DNA of 64,000 nt from positions 1,488,001 to 1,552,000 of the forward strand of contig NZ_CP063982.1 in the NCBI RefSeq assembly GCF_022811525.1. Reading direction: 5' to 3'. The position numbers and the translations under genes were made by a program. This DNA is from Orrella daihaiensis (GTDB lineage: Bacteria > Pseudomonadota > Gammaproteobacteria > Burkholderiales > Burkholderiaceae_B). Position 1 is the first letter of the stretch. Each line of letters starts with the position of its first letter. Shown piece after piece: positions 52,496 through 60,466 of this stretch. Under the pieces are notes generated by a model that was given only the letters and a program-made list of their open reading frames with translations, did no database searches and was not told the origin of the DNA.

Positions 52496-53593
52496 ATGGT
52501 TATTCTTGGATTCGAAAGCTCTTGCGATGAAACCGGTGTCGCTGTGGTGTGCACCGATCGCGGCGTACTCGCCCATGCCCTACACACGCAGGCAGCGATG
52601 CATCAAGCCTACGGTGGCGTGGTGCCTGAGCTCGCCTCACGTGACCACATCCGTCGCATCGTTGTGCTTACCCGTCAGGCACTCGTTGATGCCAATTTGA
52701 AATTGGCTGATGTTGATGCGCTCGCCTACACAGCCGGTCCGGGTTTGGCCGGGGCGCTGTTAGTTGGTGCAGGTACTGCACAAGCGTTAGCTTGGTCGCT
52801 AGGCAAGCCAGCTATTCCCATCCATCACCTCGAGGGGCATCTCTTGTCTCCGCGTTTAGCGGATCCACGGCCAGCGTTTCCGTTTGTGGCACTGCTAGTT
52901 TCGGGTGGTCACACACAGTTGATGCGAGTCAGTGGAGTCGGTGATTATAAGCTACTGGGTGAAACGCTCGATGATGCGGCTGGAGAAGCATTCGATAAAA
53001 CCGCCAAGTTGCTTGGTTTGGGCTATCCAGGAGGGCCTGAGCTTGCCGCGCTTGCTCAGTCTGGTGATGCGGCACGATTCGATCTGCCACGCCCATTGCT
53101 ACACAGGCCTGGGTTCGATTTTAGTTTTAGCGGATTAAAAACAGCTGTTCTTAATCAGCTTCAAAAAGCTTGTAAGGCGGTCGGGGTGGATGCCGCTGAC
53201 GCTAGTGTGCTAGACACACAGACCCGAGCCGATCTTGCCGCCGCAGCGCAAGCAGCGATTGTGGATATTTTGATTGCCAAATCCGTCGCCACGCTTGACC
53301 AAACTGGCCTAAGAAGACTGGTTGTTGCTGGCGGTGTTGGTGCGAACCGGCTTTTACGGCAGCGTTTGCTAGATGCTTGCACCAAACGGGGTGTAGAAGT
53401 CTTTTTCCCGCCCATCGAGCTTTGTACCGACAATGGTGCAATGATCGCATATGCCGCTGCAGAACGAATCAATGCAGGCTTGTGTGATCTCTCGCACGAT
53501 CAATCCCACGCTTTTACAGTTCGCCCGCGTTGGCCATTATCGGAACTGGGGTCGCCTACTGCCAGCGACCTCGGTCTTGGCGCACTGGGTTAA
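52496..53593 (+). CDS. tsaD: tRNA N6-adenosine threonylcarbamoyltransferase
   Basis: Catalytic subunit of t6A37 synthesis on ANN-decoding tRNAs, with TsaB, TsaE and TsaC elsewhere. The 365-aa ASKHA-fold protein begins MVILGFESSCDETGVAV; iron-binding H111 and H115 are in HHLEGHLLS, and LVSGGHTQL, GEAFDKTAKLLGLGYPGG and VAGGVGANRLLR are conserved. Start ATG 52496 chosen over the longer frame from 52448, since homologues begin at this methionine. Confidence 0.97.
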   Translation: MVILGFESSCDETGVAVVCTDRGVLAHALHTQAAMHQAYGGVVPELASRDHIRRIVVLTRQALVDANLKLADVDALAYTAGPGLAGALLVGAGTAQALAWSLGKPAIPIHHLEGHLLSPRLADPRPAFPFVALLVSGGHTQLMRVSGVGDYKLLGETLDDAAGEAFDKTAKLLGLGYPGGPELAALAQSGDAARFDLPRPLLHRPGFDFSFSGLKTAVLNQLQKACKAVGVDAADASVLDTQTRADLAAAAQAAIVDILIAKSVATLDQTGLRRLVVAGGVGANRLLRQRLLDACTKRGVEVFFPPIELCTDNGAMIAYAAAERINAGLCDLSHDQSHAFTVRPRWPLSELGSPTASDLGLGALG

Positions 53594-53623
53594 ACCCAAT
53601 TTTGGCAAGAACCTGGCCAAGCG

Positions 53624-54259
53624 CTAATGATCCGTTTTTTTACCAATTTTTGGTTCAGTACCATTCAAAATTCGACTGATGTTGGCCTTGTGCCGCCAAA
53701 TCAACATCAGGCTAATCAGACTGATGGCTGTCAATATTGAGCCAGACAGTGGCCAAAGGACACCCGATAAAATGAAATAGTAAAAGGGTGCAAACAAGGC
53801 TGAGGCAATCGCAGCAAAAGATGACATTCGGAAAAAAACTGCAATAACCAACCAGCTAAGCATCGTAGCCAGCCCGAGCAACGGTTCAATGGCCAGCAAA
53901 ACACCCAGCGCAGTGGCAACGCCTTTACCGCCTTTGAATTTCAGAAATACCGGGAACAGGTGTCCCAGGAAAACCGCGAGCGCTGTGATGGCGACGACAT
54001 CACTATGTCCTGTGATTTGGTGCGCGAGCCACACTGCCAGCCAGCCTTTGGCAGCGTCCCCGAGCAAAGTAAGTATGGCGGCCTTTTTGTTGCCTGTCCT
54101 TAGAACATTCGTGGCACCCGGATTGCCTGAACCATAGGTTCTCGGGTCAGCCAACCCCATCACACGACTAGTGACCACGGCAAAGGGCACTGAACCAAGT
54201 AGGTAGCCCAAAACCGCAAAAATTGCCACTGCGGTAAAACCCGAATCGATACTTTGCAT
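53624..54259 (-). CDS. plsY: Glycerol-3-phosphate acyltransferase PlsY
   Basis: Inner-membrane enzyme that transfers the acyl group of acyl-phosphate to glycerol-3-phosphate, the first step of phospholipid synthesis. The 211-aa protein has about five TM helices and the three PlsY motifs: GYLLGSVPFAVV, GSGNPGATNVLR, and GHLFPVFLKFKGGKGVAT. Start ATG 54259; the frame extends to 54292. Adjacent to tsaD in convergent orientation, as in many betaproteobacteria. Confidence 0.96.
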   Translation of the reverse strand: MQSIDSGFTAVAIFAVLGYLLGSVPFAVVTSRVMGLADPRTYGSGNPGATNVLRTGNKKAAILTLLGDAAKGWLAVWLAHQITGHSDVVAITALAVFLGHLFPVFLKFKGGKGVATALGVLLAIEPLLGLATMLSWLVIAVFFRMSSFAAIASALFAPFYYFILSGVLWPLSGSILTAISLISLMLIWRHKANISRILNGTEPKIGKKTDH

Positions 54260-54368
54260 TGTGATTGCCCGTCTGAATGTCACCAAAACCATGGTGATCG
54301 TAGTTTAAGGGAAGGCCTGAGTCTCTGACCGATAATTGCCTGGCGTAATTTGGCTTGGTTTGCCCGAG

Positions 54369-54391
54369 TACAATGCAATTCGTTAACGAAT
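54369..54391 (+). promoter_or_regulatory. surE promoter -10 and leader palindrome
   Basis: TACAAT at 54369-54374 is a good -10 box with a poor -35. Just downstream ATTCGTTAACGAAT (54378-54391) is a 14-bp perfect palindrome placed about where transcription should begin, 17 bp before the surE ATG. It may be an operator or a small 5' hairpin. Confidence 0.45.
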
Positions 54392-54408
54392 CACTTACTT
54401 GTTGCCCC

Positions 54409-55152
54409 ATGAAAATTCTGGTTTCTAATGATGATGGTTACAGTGCTGCCGGCATTGAAGCGCTCGCCGATGTGCTTGCGCCACATGCACAGATCACCGT
54501 GGTTGCACCGGAGGTCAATCATAGTGGGGCATCAAACTCACTGACACTGAATCGGCCATTATCAGTTCGTCAAGCCAAGAATGGGTTTTATGTGGTCAAC
54601 GGCACACCTTCAGATTGCGTGCATATCGCGCTGACCGGTCTGTTGGATTTCAAGCCTGATTTGGTGGTGTCTGGGATTAATAATGGTGCCAATATGGGTG
54701 ACGACACTATTTACTCAGGTACCGTTGCAGCCGCCGTGGAAGGATATTTGTTTGGAATTCCTTCGCTTGCGTTTTCACTGACAGAAAAAGGCTGGCCTCA
54801 TCTGGCCGACGCGGCCAATTGGTGTCGTGATCTGGTTTTGCGATTTGCTCGCAAGCCTTTGCCTTCAAACTATCTGTTAAATGTCAATCTGCCGCCGCTG
54901 CCAGCAGCTCAGATCCGCGGTATTAAAACCACACGGCTTGGCAAGCGACATGCTTCGCAACCGGTCATTCCCGCGTTGAACCCACAAAACGAAACGGTTT
55001 ACTGGATTGGGGCGGCTGGTGATGCCGCGGACGACTCGTCTGGCACAGACTTTAATGCGGTCGCAAATGGTTTCATCGCGGTGACACCCTTGCGACTCGA
55101 TTTGACCCATGATCAACAACTTGATCACGTTGCGCAATGGTTGAACGAGTAA
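54409..55152 (+). CDS. surE: 5'/3'-nucleotidase SurE
   Basis: Metal-dependent nucleoside monophosphatase and polyphosphatase of stationary-phase survival. The 247-aa protein begins MKILVSNDDG with D8 and D9 as metal ligands; APEVNHSGASNSLT and VSGINNGANMGDDTIYSGTVAAA are conserved. ATG 54409 is the family start. It overlaps pcm by 16 bp, giving the operon surE-pcm-nlpD. Confidence 0.97.
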   Translation: MKILVSNDDGYSAAGIEALADVLAPHAQITVVAPEVNHSGASNSLTLNRPLSVRQAKNGFYVVNGTPSDCVHIALTGLLDFKPDLVVSGINNGANMGDDTIYSGTVAAAVEGYLFGIPSLAFSLTEKGWPHLADAANWCRDLVLRFARKPLPSNYLLNVNLPPLPAAQIRGIKTTRLGKRHASQPVIPALNPQNETVYWIGAAGDAADDSSGTDFNAVANGFIAVTPLRLDLTHDQQLDHVAQWLNE

Positions 55153-55916
55153 AGAAGCGCTCTGATGCCTGGCTTGATAAGCTCAAGCCGGCTAATAGCA
55201 ACACGCGAATCAGCGTGGGTGGTCGCGTGGCGCCCGAGGGACGTCCACAGTTACTGGCTGGCTCTCCTAACAATTTAGGCTTGACTTCAGATCGCTTACG
55301 AATGCGCATGGTTGAGCGCGTGCGTGCTCAGGGGGTTGAACACGAGGTGGTGCTCGGTGCACTAGCCCGCGTGGCGCGTCATCGATTTGTGGATCAGGCG
55401 TTGGCCAGTCGCGCCTACGAGGATGGGGCTTTGCCAATCGGTCACGGTCAGACCATTTCGCAACCCTGGGTGGTGGCGCGTATGTTGGCTGCCCTATGTG
55501 AGCCCGACACACCTCGCAAAGTGTTGGAGATTGGAACCGGTTGCGGATATCAAGCAGCAGTGATGTCTCACATATTTGCGCAAGTATTCACGGTTGAGCG
55601 GGTTCGTCCGTTGTACGATATGGCTAAGACGCGCCTTCAGGACATGGCGATACGCAATGTGCATTGCCTGTTTGGTGATGGCATGCTCGGCTGGAGTGCG
55701 AAAGCACCGTTTGATGCCATCGTGGTGGCTGCAGCCGGGCTGTCAATTCCGCAAACATTGCTAGATCAGCTTGCTGTCGGTGGTAAGCTCATTGCACCAG
55801 AGGGTGATACTAATCAGCGTCTAATTATGGTTACCCGGCAGTCGACAAGGGAGTGGCGGCGGGTGGAACTCGAGGCAGTCCGATTCGTGCCGCTTAAGCC
55901 CGGCGTACAGACTTGA
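55137..55916 (+). CDS. pcm: Protein-L-isoaspartate O-methyltransferase
   Basis: Repairs isoaspartyl damage in ageing proteins using SAM. The 259-aa protein has a polar extension of about 50 residues before the core (SDRLRMRMVERVRAQGV); the SAM loop is EIGTGCGYQAAV, and the family segments HGQTISQPWVVARM and PEGDTNQRL are clear. Escherichia coli Pcm is about 208 aa, so the N-terminal extension is extra; ATG 55137 overlaps surE, and a later start cannot be excluded. Confidence 0.94.
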   Translation: MVERVKKRSDAWLDKLKPANSNTRISVGGRVAPEGRPQLLAGSPNNLGLTSDRLRMRMVERVRAQGVEHEVVLGALARVARHRFVDQALASRAYEDGALPIGHGQTISQPWVVARMLAALCEPDTPRKVLEIGTGCGYQAAVMSHIFAQVFTVERVRPLYDMAKTRLQDMAIRNVHCLFGDGMLGWSAKAPFDAIVVAAAGLSIPQTLLDQLAVGGKLIAPEGDTNQRLIMVTRQSTREWRRVELEAVRFVPLKPGVQT

Positions 55917-55933
55917 AAGTATGGGAGAGTAGT

Positions 55934-56773
55934 ATGGCTAGCGCCAAAGCGCTTCACACAAAGACAGCACTTGCCAATAACAGGGGCGTTGCGAGGGAGC
56001 CGCTCCCATTTGGTACGCGCGTCGCCAAAGCAATCAGTTTGGTGGCTCTGGTGACATTGGCTGGCTGTGCTGGAACTGGTGTGTTTGCTCCTATCGCCGA
56101 TCTGAGTGACCGCGGCGTAGACGGTACTTACCGTGTCCAGCCAGGCGATACGTTGTCATCGATCTCGCGCGAAACTGGCGTCAGTGTCGAGCGCCTGATA
56201 GCCTTAAACGATATCTCCAATCCAAGCTTGATCCGTGTTGGACAGCGTTTGCGCCTTAATGACGATGCTGTTGTGCCTGCTGCCTCAATGGCGCAAGGCA
56301 GTAACACGTCAACTTCGGGTGGCTCGATGACGATGGATCGCGGTGAAGTACAAGATGCTCCGGAATCAAGACCAGCCCCGGCACAGGTTACGCCCGCTGC
56401 TGACGCCAGCAAAATTGCCATGGTGTGGCCCGCCAAAGGTGAAATCATTCAACGTTTTACTCCACAGACCAAAGGTATTGATATCGCTGGAACCATCGGG
56501 GAGCCAGTGGTGGCTGCCGCTGGCGGTAACGTTGTCTTTGCTGGCGATGCCGTAAGAGGATTTGGGAATTTGGTGATAGTTGACCACGGCGATGGGTTTA
56601 TCACCGCGTATGCACATAATGAGAAACTGCTTGTTAAAAAGGGCGATGCCGTGAGCAAGTCTCAGCAAATTGCTACGTTGGGGCAGTCTGCGACGACTTC
56701 ACCGCGGTTGCATTTCGAGGTGCGTCGAAATGGCACCCCGGTTGATCCGTTGCGTTATTTGCCTGCTCAGTAA
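55934..56773 (+). CDS. nlpD: NlpD-type LysM/LytM lipoprotein (amidase activator)
   Basis: Outer-membrane lipoprotein that activates the septal amidase AmiC during cell separation. The 279-aa protein has a long n-region, a hydrophobic stretch (33-44), and the lipobox LAGC with lipidated C45; a LysM domain (about 66-108, YRVQPGDTLSSI); and a C-terminal LytM domain. The LytM domain lacks zinc ligands: the HxGxD-type site reads QTKGIDIAG and the HxH site reads RLHFEV. So it is an activator, not a peptidase. Start ATG 55934 has GGGAGAG before it. Confidence 0.95.
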   Translation: MASAKALHTKTALANNRGVAREPLPFGTRVAKAISLVALVTLAGCAGTGVFAPIADLSDRGVDGTYRVQPGDTLSSISRETGVSVERLIALNDISNPSLIRVGQRLRLNDDAVVPAASMAQGSNTSTSGGSMTMDRGEVQDAPESRPAPAQVTPAADASKIAMVWPAKGEIIQRFTPQTKGIDIAGTIGEPVVAAAGGNVVFAGDAVRGFGNLVIVDHGDGFITAYAHNEKLLVKKGDAVSKSQQIATLGQSATTSPRLHFEVRRNGTPVDPLRYLPAQ

Positions 56774-56786
56774 AGCGGGGTCAAGC

Positions 56787-57563
56787 ATGACACCAACCTT
56801 GGTATTTGACCTGGAGACAATCCCGGATGTAGAAGGTTTGCGTCAGATCAATGATTGGTCTGACCTGACTGATGACGAGGTTGTCGAGCGAGCGTTTGCG
56901 CAACGACAAGAAAAAACCGGCAGTACTTTTTTGCCGCACCACCTACACAAGATCGCAGTAGTCGGTTGCGTGTTTCGAGATGACAATGGATTCCGGGTTA
57001 AATGTCTAGGTCAAGCTGATGATCCTGAGGATAGTCTGATCCAGGGTTTTTTTAAAACGATTGACCATTACACGCCGCGTTTAGTCAGTTGGAACGGGTC
57101 AGGCTTTGATCTGCCAGTGTTGCATTACCGCAGCTTAATTCACGGTATTGCTTGTGCGCGTTATTGGGACACGGGACAAGACGATAGAGACTTCAAATAC
57201 AACAATTATCTGAGTCGTTATCACGACCGCCATGTGGATCTGATGGATGTGCTGGCTAAATATGGCGGTCGCGCCAATGCACCGCTAGATGATATGGCCA
57301 AGTTATGCGGTTTTCCTGGAAAGCTTGGCATGGATGGCAGTCAAGTTTGGCAGGCATGGCGAGACGGCCAGGCTGAGCAGGTCCGTGCCTACTGTGAGAC
57401 TGATGTTGTGAACACTTGGCTTGTATTTTGTCGATTCAGGCTAATTCGTGCAGAGTTGTCGGCGCAGGCCTATGAGAAGGAAATAGAGCTTGTGCGTGAA
57501 TATCTTGCTGGTATTGATGCACCTCACTGGCGCGAGTACCTAAAAGCGTGGGATAAAGCCTGA
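56787..57563 (+). CDS. Predicted 3'-5' exonuclease, PolB-like
   Basis: A 258-aa DnaQ-fold protein of the PolB-like 3'-5' exonuclease family (PF10108 type). Exo I is FDLETIPD (D7, E9), exo II is WNGSGFDLPVL, and exo III is around YCETDVVNTWL. It lacks polymerase domains. The role is unknown but probably DNA or RNA trimming. ATG 56787 is 13 bp after nlpD, the place rpoS occupies in related gene orders. rlmD follows after 2 bp. Confidence 0.88.
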   Translation: MTPTLVFDLETIPDVEGLRQINDWSDLTDDEVVERAFAQRQEKTGSTFLPHHLHKIAVVGCVFRDDNGFRVKCLGQADDPEDSLIQGFFKTIDHYTPRLVSWNGSGFDLPVLHYRSLIHGIACARYWDTGQDDRDFKYNNYLSRYHDRHVDLMDVLAKYGGRANAPLDDMAKLCGFPGKLGMDGSQVWQAWRDGQAEQVRAYCETDVVNTWLVFCRFRLIRAELSAQAYEKEIELVREYLAGIDAPHWREYLKAWDKA

Positions 57564-57565
57564 AA

Positions 57566-58885
57566 ATGCCTCAAATGTTTGAATTGCACGTTGAGTCGCT
57601 TGACCACGAGGCTCGCGGCGTAGCTCACCTCGATGGCAAAGTGGTGTTTGTCGAGGGTGCGTTGCCTGGCGAATATGTCACAGCGCAGCTGATCAAGAAA
57701 AAGCCCAAGTTCAACACTGCCCGAGCTACCGATATTCATAAAACCAGTTGGCTGAGGGTGCAGCCCCAATGCCCCCATTTTGGTGTGTGTGGTGGATGTG
57801 CGATGCAGCATTTGGCCGCAGATGCGCAAGTGGCTGTGAAGCAGCGTGTGTTAGAGGATGCTTTTAAGCATTTGGCGGATTTAAAACCCGAACAGATGCT
57901 TTCACCGATCCACGGGCCGAGCTGGGGATATCGTTTCCGTGCCAGATTGACCGTGCGTCTCGTGCCGCGTAAAGGTGGTGTCTTGGTTGGTTTTCATGAG
58001 CGGCGTAGTAGTTATGTCGCAGACATGTCAAGCTGTTCTGTGCTGCCGCCTAAGGTGAGTGATTTGCTGGTGCCACTGCGACGGCTGATCGAATCCATGA
58101 GCATCCCCGATCGACTGCCACAAATTGAAGTGGCTGTTGGTGACTCTGTTATTGCTCTGGTATTGCGTCATCTTGAGGCTTTAGATAGCAGGGATGAGGA
58201 GTTTTTGCGGGCATTTGGCCAAAAGCATGGTGTGCAGTGGTGGCTGCAACCAAAGGGACCTGATACGGTGGCGTTACTTGACGGGCAGGACTCATCAGAG
58301 CTTGCTTACAGTTTGCCCGCATTTGATGTACGCATGCCCTTTAAGCCAACAGACTTTACGCAAGTTAATCATCAGATCAACCGCACGCTGGTATCCAAAG
58401 CGCTGTCGTTATTAGAGGTTAATCCCACGGATCAAGTGCTTGATCTGTTTTGTGGGCTTGGCAACTTTACTTTGCCACTGGCTCGGCAAGCCAAGAACGT
58501 GCTTGGTATTGAGGGTAGCGACGTTCTGGTTCAAAGAGCGTTTCAGAACGCTGAAACTAATGGTTTGCGTAATGTAACTTTTGAAGCCCGAAATCTATTT
58601 GAATTTACGCTTGAAGATCTTCACGCCTTACCAGTTTTTGACCGTTTGTTGATTGACCCGCCGCGTGAGGGCGCATTGGCGGTCTGTGAGGCTTTGGCCA
58701 ATCAACGTGAGGCTGACCGCCCCAAGCGTATCGTTTATGTCTCGTGTAATCCAGCCACATTGGCCCGTGATGCCGCTGTGCTGTGTCACCTCGGTTCATA
58801 CCGGCTACGTCAAGCGGGTGTCATCAACATGTTTCCACACACAGGCCATGTTGAATCAATTGCAGTTTTTGAGCCGAACCGATGA
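57566..58885 (+). CDS. rlmD: 23S rRNA (uracil-C5)-methyltransferase RlmD
   Basis: Methylates U1939 of 23S rRNA in the named family. The 439-aa protein has a TRAM domain (1-60), an iron-sulfur cluster site C69, C75, C78 and C157 (CPHFGVCGGC and SSCSV), the SAM loop DLFCGLGNFTL, and the catalytic cysteine in YVSCNPATLARD with DPPREG before it. The Fe-S site separates RlmD from TrmA. It ends 26 bp before a strong terminator. Confidence 0.96.
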   Translation: MPQMFELHVESLDHEARGVAHLDGKVVFVEGALPGEYVTAQLIKKKPKFNTARATDIHKTSWLRVQPQCPHFGVCGGCAMQHLAADAQVAVKQRVLEDAFKHLADLKPEQMLSPIHGPSWGYRFRARLTVRLVPRKGGVLVGFHERRSSYVADMSSCSVLPPKVSDLLVPLRRLIESMSIPDRLPQIEVAVGDSVIALVLRHLEALDSRDEEFLRAFGQKHGVQWWLQPKGPDTVALLDGQDSSELAYSLPAFDVRMPFKPTDFTQVNHQINRTLVSKALSLLEVNPTDQVLDLFCGLGNFTLPLARQAKNVLGIEGSDVLVQRAFQNAETNGLRNVTFEARNLFEFTLEDLHALPVFDRLLIDPPREGALAVCEALANQREADRPKRIVYVSCNPATLARDAAVLCHLGSYRLRQAGVINMFPHTGHVESIAVFEPNR

Positions 58886-58910
58886 ACAACAAGCCTGGTC
58901 AGCCTGAAAT

Positions 58911-58940
58911 AAAAATGGCTGCTGATGCAGCCATTTTTTC
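58911..58940. terminator. Bidirectional Rho-independent terminator
   Basis: A perfect 12-bp stem, AAAAATGGCTGC with GCAGCCATTTTT, around a TGAT loop. T-rich on both strands, so it can end rlmD on the plus strand and argH on the minus strand (stop at 58956). Confidence 0.93.
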
Positions 58941-58955
58941 CTTGATTGCTCTATC

Positions 58956-60383
58956 CTACTGACTCGACAGTGTTTTTAACATTGCTTGTGCTGCAGCTTT
59001 GACTTGCGCTGGCGCTGTACCGCCGATGTGATCTCGCGCATTGACTGATCCTTCAAGGGTAAGGACCTCGTGCACCGTGCTATCGATGCGATCATCAAAG
59101 GCTTTTAGCTCATCCAACGAAAGGTCAGCCAAGTCGCAACCGCGTTTCTCGCAAGTCAGTACAGCGTGAGCCACTACTTCGTGAGCATCGCGAAACGGCA
59201 AACCTTTTTTAACGAGATAATCGGCTAGGTCAGTTGCAGTTGCAAATCCTTGACGCGCAGCCGCTTGCATGTTTTGAGCATGCACCGTTAATCCCTTCAT
59301 CATGTCGGCGAAGATGGTCAAAGTGTCTCTGACAGTATCAGCCGTATCAAATAAACCTTCCTTGTCTTCCTGGTTGTCCTTGTTGTAGGCCAGTGGCTGT
59401 CCCTTCATCAAAGTCAACAAAGCCATCAGGTGGCCATTGACACGACCTGTTTTGCCGCGTGCCAATTCCGGTACGTCAGGGTTTTTTTTCTGCGGCATGA
59501 TGGAGCTGCCGGTACAAAACCTGTCAGCCAACGTGATGAAGCCTACTTTAGGGCTCATCCAGAGCACGAGTTCTTCGGATAATCGGGAGATGTGGACCAT
59601 CACGATGGCGCTGGCCGCGCAGAACTCAATGGCAAAGTCGCGATCTGAAACCGCATCCAGCGAGTTTTGGCAAACACCGTCAAACCCGAGTGTTTTGGCC
59701 ACCTGTTCACGGTCAATCGGATAACTGGTGCCAGCGAGCGCCGCTGCGCCTAGCGGCAGACGGTTAACCCGCGCTCTGCAGTCAGCCAAGCGTTCAGCAT
59801 CGCGAGTGAACATCTCGGCATAGGCCATCAGGTGGTGTCCAAAAGTGACCGGCTGAGCTACCTGAAGGTGCGTAAACCCCGGCATGATGGTATCGGCATA
59901 AATTAACGCCTGCTCGGCAAGCGTGCGACGCAGAGACTTTAACTGAAGCTGAATCAAGTCAATTTGCTCGCGCAGCCAAAGCCTTATGTCTGTGGCAACC
60001 TGGTCGTTGCGTGAACGTCCGGTATGAAGGCGTTTGCCGGCATCGCCAATGAGTTCAACCAGGCGCTTTTCAATATTTAGGTGTACATCTTCGAGATCAA
60101 GTGACCACTGGAACTGTCCACTAGCGATTTCCTGACCAATGATCGTCATGCCGCGCTCAATGTCCGCAAAGTCCTGGCTGCTGATGACTCCAACCTTAGC
60201 CAGCATCTGGGCGTGCGCTAGCGAACCCTGGATATCTTGCATAGCCATGCGCTTATCAAAATCGACTGATGCTGTGTAACGCTTGACCAGATCTGACACG
60301 GGTTCTGAGAAGCGGGCAGACCAAGCTTGCGCCTTGTTGGCGAATTGGTCCTGATTCGAAATGGGGGAAGATTTATTCGTCAT
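58956..60383 (-). CDS. argH: Argininosuccinate lyase
   Basis: Last step of arginine synthesis: argininosuccinate to arginine plus fumarate. The 475-aa protein of the fumarase/aspartase superfamily has the signature GSSIMPQKKNPDVPE near residue 290 with the catalytic serine, and HTGRSRNDQVATD earlier. Length is normal. It diverges from nadE with 83 bp between. A TATAAT on the minus strand at 60398-60393 is a possible -10 very near the ATG. Confidence 0.97.
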   Translation of the reverse strand: MTNKSSPISNQDQFANKAQAWSARFSEPVSDLVKRYTASVDFDKRMAMQDIQGSLAHAQMLAKVGVISSQDFADIERGMTIIGQEIASGQFQWSLDLEDVHLNIEKRLVELIGDAGKRLHTGRSRNDQVATDIRLWLREQIDLIQLQLKSLRRTLAEQALIYADTIMPGFTHLQVAQPVTFGHHLMAYAEMFTRDAERLADCRARVNRLPLGAAALAGTSYPIDREQVAKTLGFDGVCQNSLDAVSDRDFAIEFCAASAIVMVHISRLSEELVLWMSPKVGFITLADRFCTGSSIMPQKKNPDVPELARGKTGRVNGHLMALLTLMKGQPLAYNKDNQEDKEGLFDTADTVRDTLTIFADMMKGLTVHAQNMQAAARQGFATATDLADYLVKKGLPFRDAHEVVAHAVLTCEKRGCDLADLSLDELKAFDDRIDSTVHEVLTLEGSVNARDHIGGTAPAQVKAAAQAMLKTLSSQ

Positions 60384-60466
60384 GGTGACCAGATTATAGA
60401 GTGCTAGGGTCGCCGGCAGGCGTGCAATAATCGGGATTCATGATTTTGACGTAAAAAGAGAGATCT

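Noticed and set aside
60384..60400. Leaderless argH transcript from a TATAAT close to the ATG
   Set aside because: The -10 is good but no -35 lies at 16-18 bp, and other starts in the spacer are equally possible; too weak to call.
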